A stretch of DNA of 8,552 nucleotides from positions 1 to 8,552 of the forward strand of contig CALZJY010000070.1 of assembly GCA_945787925.1 (NCBI GenBank). The letters are read 5' to 3'. The notes beneath the pieces were generated by a model. The model ran no database searches. It saw nothing but the letters and a program-made list of their open reading frames with translations, and was not told the origin of the DNA. The translations under genes were made by a program, and so were the position numbers. The number at the start of each line of letters is the position of its first letter. Within the stretch, counting starts at the first letter, position 1. Source of the DNA: an uncultured Anaerosporobacter sp. Lineage in GTDB: Bacteria > Bacillota > Clostridia > Lachnospirales > Lachnospiraceae. This document shows, piece by piece, positions 5,664 through 8,552 of the stretch.

Positions 5664-6413
5664 TTATTTATTGTAGTTAACGATTTGACCGAAGTCTGGT
5701 TTTAAGCTTGCGCCACCAACTAATCCACCATCGATATCTGCTTGAGCAAATAATTCTGGAGCACTAGCTGCGGATACAGAACCACCGTATTGGATACGGA
5801 TTGCTGCTGCAGTAGCTTCGTCATAGATTTCTCCGATTAATTCACGGATTGCTGCACATACTTCTTGAGCTTGTTCAGTTGTAGCAACTTTACCAGTTCC
5901 GATTGCCCAGATTGGTTCGTAAGCGATTACAACAGTTTTTGCTTGTTCAGCAGTTACGCCGTTTAAAGCGATTTTGATTTGTTGACGGATGAAGTCAATT
6001 GTAACACCTTGTTCTCTTTGAGCTAAGGATTCACCACAGCAAAGGATTGGAGTAATTCCGTGTTCTAAAGCTTTTAATACTTTTTTGTTTACTGTTTCAT
6101 CAGTTTCAGCGAAGTATTCTCTTCTTTCAGAGTGACCGATGATTACATATTTAACTCCGATATCTGTTAACATGTTTGGAGCGATTTCTCCAGTGAAAGC
6201 ACCGCTTTCTTCATAGAACATGTTTTCAGCACCGATGTTGATGTTAGAGCCTTTAGCTGCTTCGATTGCAGTAGTTAAAGAGATTGCAGGAACGCAAAAT
6301 ACTACATCTACATCATCATTTTGTACTAATGGTTTTAATTCTTCGATTAATTTAACTGTTTCACTTGGAGTTTTGTTCATTTTCCAGTTACCAGCGATAA
6401 TTTTTCTACGCAT
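5664..6413 (-). CDS. tpiA: Triosephosphate isomerase
   Basis: TIM interconverts dihydroxyacetone phosphate and glyceraldehyde-3-phosphate. The 249-residue length is standard for this single-domain (beta/alpha)8 barrel. Active-site residues are all present: Asn9 and Lys11 in GNWKMN, His94 in IIGHSERRE, and Glu166 in AYEPIWAIGTG, the flexible loop 6 motif. The phosphate-binding motifs YGGSV and GGLVGGASL follow near the C-terminus. AGGAG lies 8 bases before the ATG. The gene sits 107 bases after pgk and 132 bases before gpmI, so it is probably cotranscribed in part with both. A candidate internal promoter lies directly upstream and may provide extra transcript. Confidence 0.98.
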   Translation of the reverse strand: MRRKIIAGNWKMNKTPSETVKLIEELKPLVQNDDVDVVFCVPAISLTTAIEAAKGSNINIGAENMFYEESGAFTGEIAPNMLTDIGVKYVIIGHSERREYFAETDETVNKKVLKALEHGITPILCCGESLAQREQGVTIDFIRQQIKIALNGVTAEQAKTVVIAYEPIWAIGTGKVATTEQAQEVCAAIRELIGEIYDEATAAAIRIQYGGSVSAASAPELFAQADIDGGLVGGASLKPDFGQIVNYNK

Positions 6414-6432
6414 ATTTTTTTCTCCTATTAAA

Positions 6433-6468
6433 TAAAAATTTTATATTTGTGCTTTCTATTGTAATCAA
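6433..6468 (-). promoter_or_regulatory. Candidate internal promoter for tpiA
   Basis: On the minus strand, -35 TTGATT (6468-6463, 4 of 6) and -10 TATAAA (6445-6440, 5 of 6) are 17 bases apart. Transcription would start near 6433, about 20 bases before the ATG, just upstream of the AGGAG site. The -35 overlaps one arm of the nested inverted repeat at 6459-6520. AT-rich intergenic DNA makes chance matches common, so this is tentative. Confidence 0.45.
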
Positions 6469-6520
6469 GCACTCAAATAAGGGCGAGATAAGTTTCCTTA
6501 TGCACGCCCTAAGATTACAA
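6459..6520. repeat. Nested inverted repeat between pgk and tpiA
   Basis: The outer arms TTGTAATC (6459-6466) and GATTACAA (6513-6520) are perfectly complementary. Inside them GGGCG (6481-6485) pairs with CGCCC (6505-6509), and TAAG (6489-6492) pairs with CTTA (6497-6500). The outer arm touches the pgk stop codon. On the minus strand the GGGCG stem is followed by TTATTTG, a weak U-run. The structure could limit readthrough or protect the pgk mRNA 3' end. Confidence 0.6.
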
Positions 6521-7711
6521 CTATTTATCGTTAGCTGCAACTACACCTGGAAGATCTTTACCTTCTAAGAATTCTAAAGAAGCTCCACCACCTGTAGAGA
6601 TGTGAGTCATTTTATCACCGAATCCTAAGATGTTTACAGCTGCTGCAGAATCACCACCACCGATGATTGTTGTAGCTGTAATGTCAGCTAAAGCTTTAGC
6701 TACTGCTACAGTACCTTGAGCGAAGTTAGACATTTCGAATACACCCATTGGTCCATTCCATACAACTGTTTTAGCATCAACTAATGCATCAGCGTACATT
6801 TTAGCTGTTTTAGGTCCGATATCAAGACCCATTTCGTCAGCTGCTAAGTCACCTTCAACTACTCTGAATTCAGAATCGTTAGAGAATTCTTTTGCTGCAA
6901 CAACGTCAACAGGAAGTAATAAGTTAACGCCTTTTGCTTTTGCTTTTTCGATCATTTCTTTCGCGTATTCTAAGTAATCGTTTTCAACTAAGGATTTACC
7001 TACTTCTTCACCCATAGCTTTAGCGAATGTGAAGGACATACCACCACCGATGATAAGTGTATCAACTTTATCAAGTAAGTTGTTGATTACAGAGATTTTA
7101 GAAGATACTTTAGATCCACCAAGGATTGCTACGAATGGTCTTTCTGGATTATTAACAGCGTTTCCTAAGAAATCGATTTCTTTTTGCATTAAGTAACCAA
7201 CTACTGCAGTGTCAACGAATTGAGTAACACCAACGTTAGAGCAGTGAGCTCTGTGAGCAGTACCGAATGCATCGTTAACGAATACATCAGCTAAAGATGC
7301 TAAATCTTTAGAGAAAGCTTCTTCGTTTTTCGTTTCTTCTTTTCTGTAACGAGTGTTTTCAAGAAGAACAACATCTCCGTCTTGCATAGCAGCTACAGCA
7401 GCTTTTGCATTTTCACCAACAACTTCAGCGTCAGCAGCGAATTTAACTTCTTGTCCTAATAATTCGGATAAACGAACAGCTACAGGAGCTAAAGATAATT
7501 CTGGTTTAGCTTCTCCCTTTGGTTTACCAAGGTGAGAGCAAAGGATTACTTTACCGCCATCAGCGATTAATTTTTTGATTGTTGGAAGTGCAGCAACAAG
7601 ACGGTTTTCGTCTGTGATTTTGCCATCTTGTAAAGGTACGTTGAAGTCACAACGAACTAAAACTCTTTTACCTTTTACATTAATATCATCTACGGATTTT
7701 TTATTTAACAT
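6521..7711 (-). CDS. pgk: Phosphoglycerate kinase
   Basis: PGK transfers the acyl phosphate of 1,3-bisphosphoglycerate to ADP, the first ATP-yielding step of glycolysis. From the ATG at 7711 the protein has 396 residues, the usual length. The N-terminal substrate domain shows RVLVRCDFNVPL (16-27) and SHLGKPKG (59-66). The linker and C-terminal nucleotide domain show ILGGSKVSSKI, IIGGGMSFTF, VWNGPMGVFE and, near the end, GGGDSAAAV and STGGGASLEFLEG. AAAGGAG lies 8 bases before this ATG. An in-frame TTG at 7729 would overlap the ribosome site and is rejected. The stop is TAG. The gene follows gap by 159 bases with a hairpin terminator in between, so it depends on readthrough or an unseen promoter. 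Confidence 0.98.
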   Translation of the reverse strand: MLNKKSVDDINVKGKRVLVRCDFNVPLQDGKITDENRLVAALPTIKKLIADGGKVILCSHLGKPKGEAKPELSLAPVAVRLSELLGQEVKFAADAEVVGENAKAAVAAMQDGDVVLLENTRYRKEETKNEEAFSKDLASLADVFVNDAFGTAHRAHCSNVGVTQFVDTAVVGYLMQKEIDFLGNAVNNPERPFVAILGGSKVSSKISVINNLLDKVDTLIIGGGMSFTFAKAMGEEVGKSLVENDYLEYAKEMIEKAKAKGVNLLLPVDVVAAKEFSNDSEFRVVEGDLAADEMGLDIGPKTAKMYADALVDAKTVVWNGPMGVFEMSNFAQGTVAVAKALADITATTIIGGGDSAAAVNILGFGDKMTHISTGGGASLEFLEGKDLPGVVAANDK

Positions 7712-7732
7712 TGTGGTTTCTCCTTTCAAATC

Positions 7733-7750
7733 AGGGAATTAAGATTCCCT
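7733..7750. repeat. Small perfect hairpin in the pgk leader
   Basis: AGGGAAT (7733-7739) and ATTCCCT (7744-7750) form a 7-bp stem with a 4-base loop. On the minus strand it sits between the U-rich tail of the gap terminator and the pgk ribosome site, ending 6 bases before AAAGGAG. A hairpin in this place could stabilise a processed or readthrough pgk mRNA at its 5' end. Confidence 0.55.
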
Positions 7751-7826
7751 AAATATAAAAATAGGTCTGGTCCTATAGTAGAATCAATATAGTAATTGAT
7801 TTTCCCTACAAAGACCGGACCTATTT
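7751..7826 (-). terminator. Long hairpin terminator between gap and pgk
   Basis: Outer arms AAATAGGTCTGGTC (7759-7772) and GACCGGACCTATTT (7813-7826) form a 14-bp stem with a single T-G/C-A position. Inside, GTAG (7778-7781) pairs with CTAC (7806-7809), and AATCAAT (7782-7788) pairs with ATTGATT (about 7795-7801). On the minus strand the stem runs into TATTTTTATATTT, a good U-rich tail. It lies about 45 bases past the gap stop codon. Total termination would cut off pgk, so partial termination or 3'-end stabilisation of gap mRNA is likely. Confidence 0.8.
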
Positions 7827-7870
7827 CAGATCATAAAGCTATATTGCCTTATCTACTAATCTTACTATAC

Positions 7871-8552
7871 TTATGCTAATTCAGCGAAGTATTTGATTGT
7901 TCTAACCATTTGGCTAGTGTAAGAGTTTTCGTTATCATACCAAGAAACAACTTTAACTAAAGATTTTCCTTCTCCAAGTGGAGTTACTTTTGTTTGAGTT
8001 GCATCGAATAAAGAACCGTAAGTGATACCTACGATATCAGAAGATACTAATTCTTCTTCAGTGTAACCGAAGGAATCAGATTGAGCAGCTTTCATAGCAG
8101 CGTTTACTTCTTCAGCAGTTACTTCTTTGTTTACAACTGCTACTAATTCAGTTAAAGAACCAGTTGGAACTGGAACACGTTGAGCAGCACCATCTAATTT
8201 ACCAGATAATTCTGGGATAACTAAACCGATTGCTTTAGCAGCACCTGTAGAGTTAGGAACGATGTTAACAGCACCAGCACGAGCTCTTCTGAAATCGCCT
8301 TTTCTGTGTGGTCCGTCTAATAACATTTGATCTCCAGTGTAAGCGTGGATTGTAGTCATGAAACCTTTTTCGATAGTTCCTAATTTATTTAAAGTGTCAG
8401 CCATAGGAGCTAAACAGTTTGTTGTACAAGAAGCTGCAGAGATGATGTTATCTTCTTTAGTTAATGTTTTTTCATTTACAGAGTAAACGATTGTTGGAAG
8501 GTCATTTCCAGCTGGAGCGGAGATAACAACTTTTTTAGCACCTGCATCGATG
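7871..8552 (-). CDS. gap: Glyceraldehyde-3-phosphate dehydrogenase (5' part outside the window)
   Basis: GAPDH oxidises glyceraldehyde-3-phosphate to 1,3-bisphosphoglycerate with NAD(P) and phosphate, feeding PGK encoded next. About 227 C-terminal residues are visible; the family has about 335, so roughly 110 residues with most of the Rossmann domain lie beyond the right edge. The frame is open to position 8551. The catalytic Cys is in SAASCTTNCLAP, and the base His follows 27 residues later in TTIHAYTGDQ, the spacing known for this family. Substrate phosphate-binding and C-terminal motifs include RRARAGAVNIVPNSTGAAKA, DGAAQRVPVPTGS and SWYDNENSYTSQM. The Met encoded at 8404 is internal, not a start. 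Cofactor preference cannot be judged because the N-terminal domain is missing. Confidence 0.98.
   Translation of the reverse strand, partial: IDAGAKKVVISAPAGNDLPTIVYSVNEKTLTKEDNIISAASCTTNCLAPMADTLNKLGTIEKGFMTTIHAYTGDQMLLDGPHRKGDFRRARAGAVNIVPNSTGAAKAIGLVIPELSGKLDGAAQRVPVPTGSLTELVAVVNKEVTAEEVNAAMKAAQSDSFGYTEEELVSSDIVGITYGSLFDATQTKVTPLGEGKSLVKVVSWYDNENSYTSQMVRTIKYFAELA

Noticed and set aside
7712..7729. In-frame TTG at 7729 as the pgk start
   Set aside because: It would place the AAAGGAG ribosome site inside the coding region; the ATG at 7711 has the correct spacing and gives the standard 396 residues.
1..8552. CRISPR array, insertion sequence, prophage or toxin-antitoxin genes
   Set aside because: No regularly spaced repeats, transposase-like frames, terminal inverted repeats with target duplications, or small paired genes were seen; all larger frames are assigned to housekeeping genes.

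Overview
This is an ordinary, highly conserved housekeeping region of a low-GC Gram-positive bacterium, most likely a member of the Clostridia (perhaps Lachnospiraceae). The evidence is the AT-rich sequence, strong AGGAGG-type ribosome sites, and the linkage of secG-rnr-smpB-ssrA to a glycolytic gene cluster. The lineage is inferred from gene content and sequence character, not from a search. Every gene lies on the minus strand, so transcription runs from the right edge to the left edge.

In transcription order the layout is as follows. The 3' two thirds of gap (GAPDH) enters from the right edge and ends at 7871, followed by a long hairpin with a U-rich tail. Then come pgk (6521-7711), tpiA (5664-6413) and gpmI (3987-5531). 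This carries glycolysis from glyceraldehyde-3-phosphate to 2-phosphoglycerate, with TIM interconverting the triose phosphates; no enolase gene is in the window. Each of the three glycolytic junctions (107-159 bp) holds one or more strong inverted repeats. These could act as partial terminators, processing sites or mRNA stabilisers that set different transcript levels.

The second block starts at a good sigma-A-type promoter before secG (3644-3886), a subunit of the SecYEG translocon, which is closed by a near-ideal intrinsic terminator. A non-coding stretch of about 290 bp leads to rnr (RNase R, 1152-3353), then smpB (560-1027, GTG start preferred), then ssrA (tmRNA, 112-469) with its own consensus-like promoter. 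SmpB and tmRNA together rescue stalled ribosomes by trans-translation and tag the nascent protein. RNase R is known in other bacteria to degrade the non-stop mRNA, so these three neighbours form one functional unit. The encoded tag reads ADENLAYAA.

I found no mobile element, CRISPR array, phage gene, toxin-antitoxin pair or unrecognised protein gene, and no sign of a new multi-gene system. The points worth a second look are regulatory: a 17-bp sequence repeated next to two different terminators, nested inverted repeats in the glycolytic junctions (one carrying a candidate tpiA promoter), palindromes over the secG and rnr promoters, and a leader sequence that could mispair with the 5' end of tmRNA.
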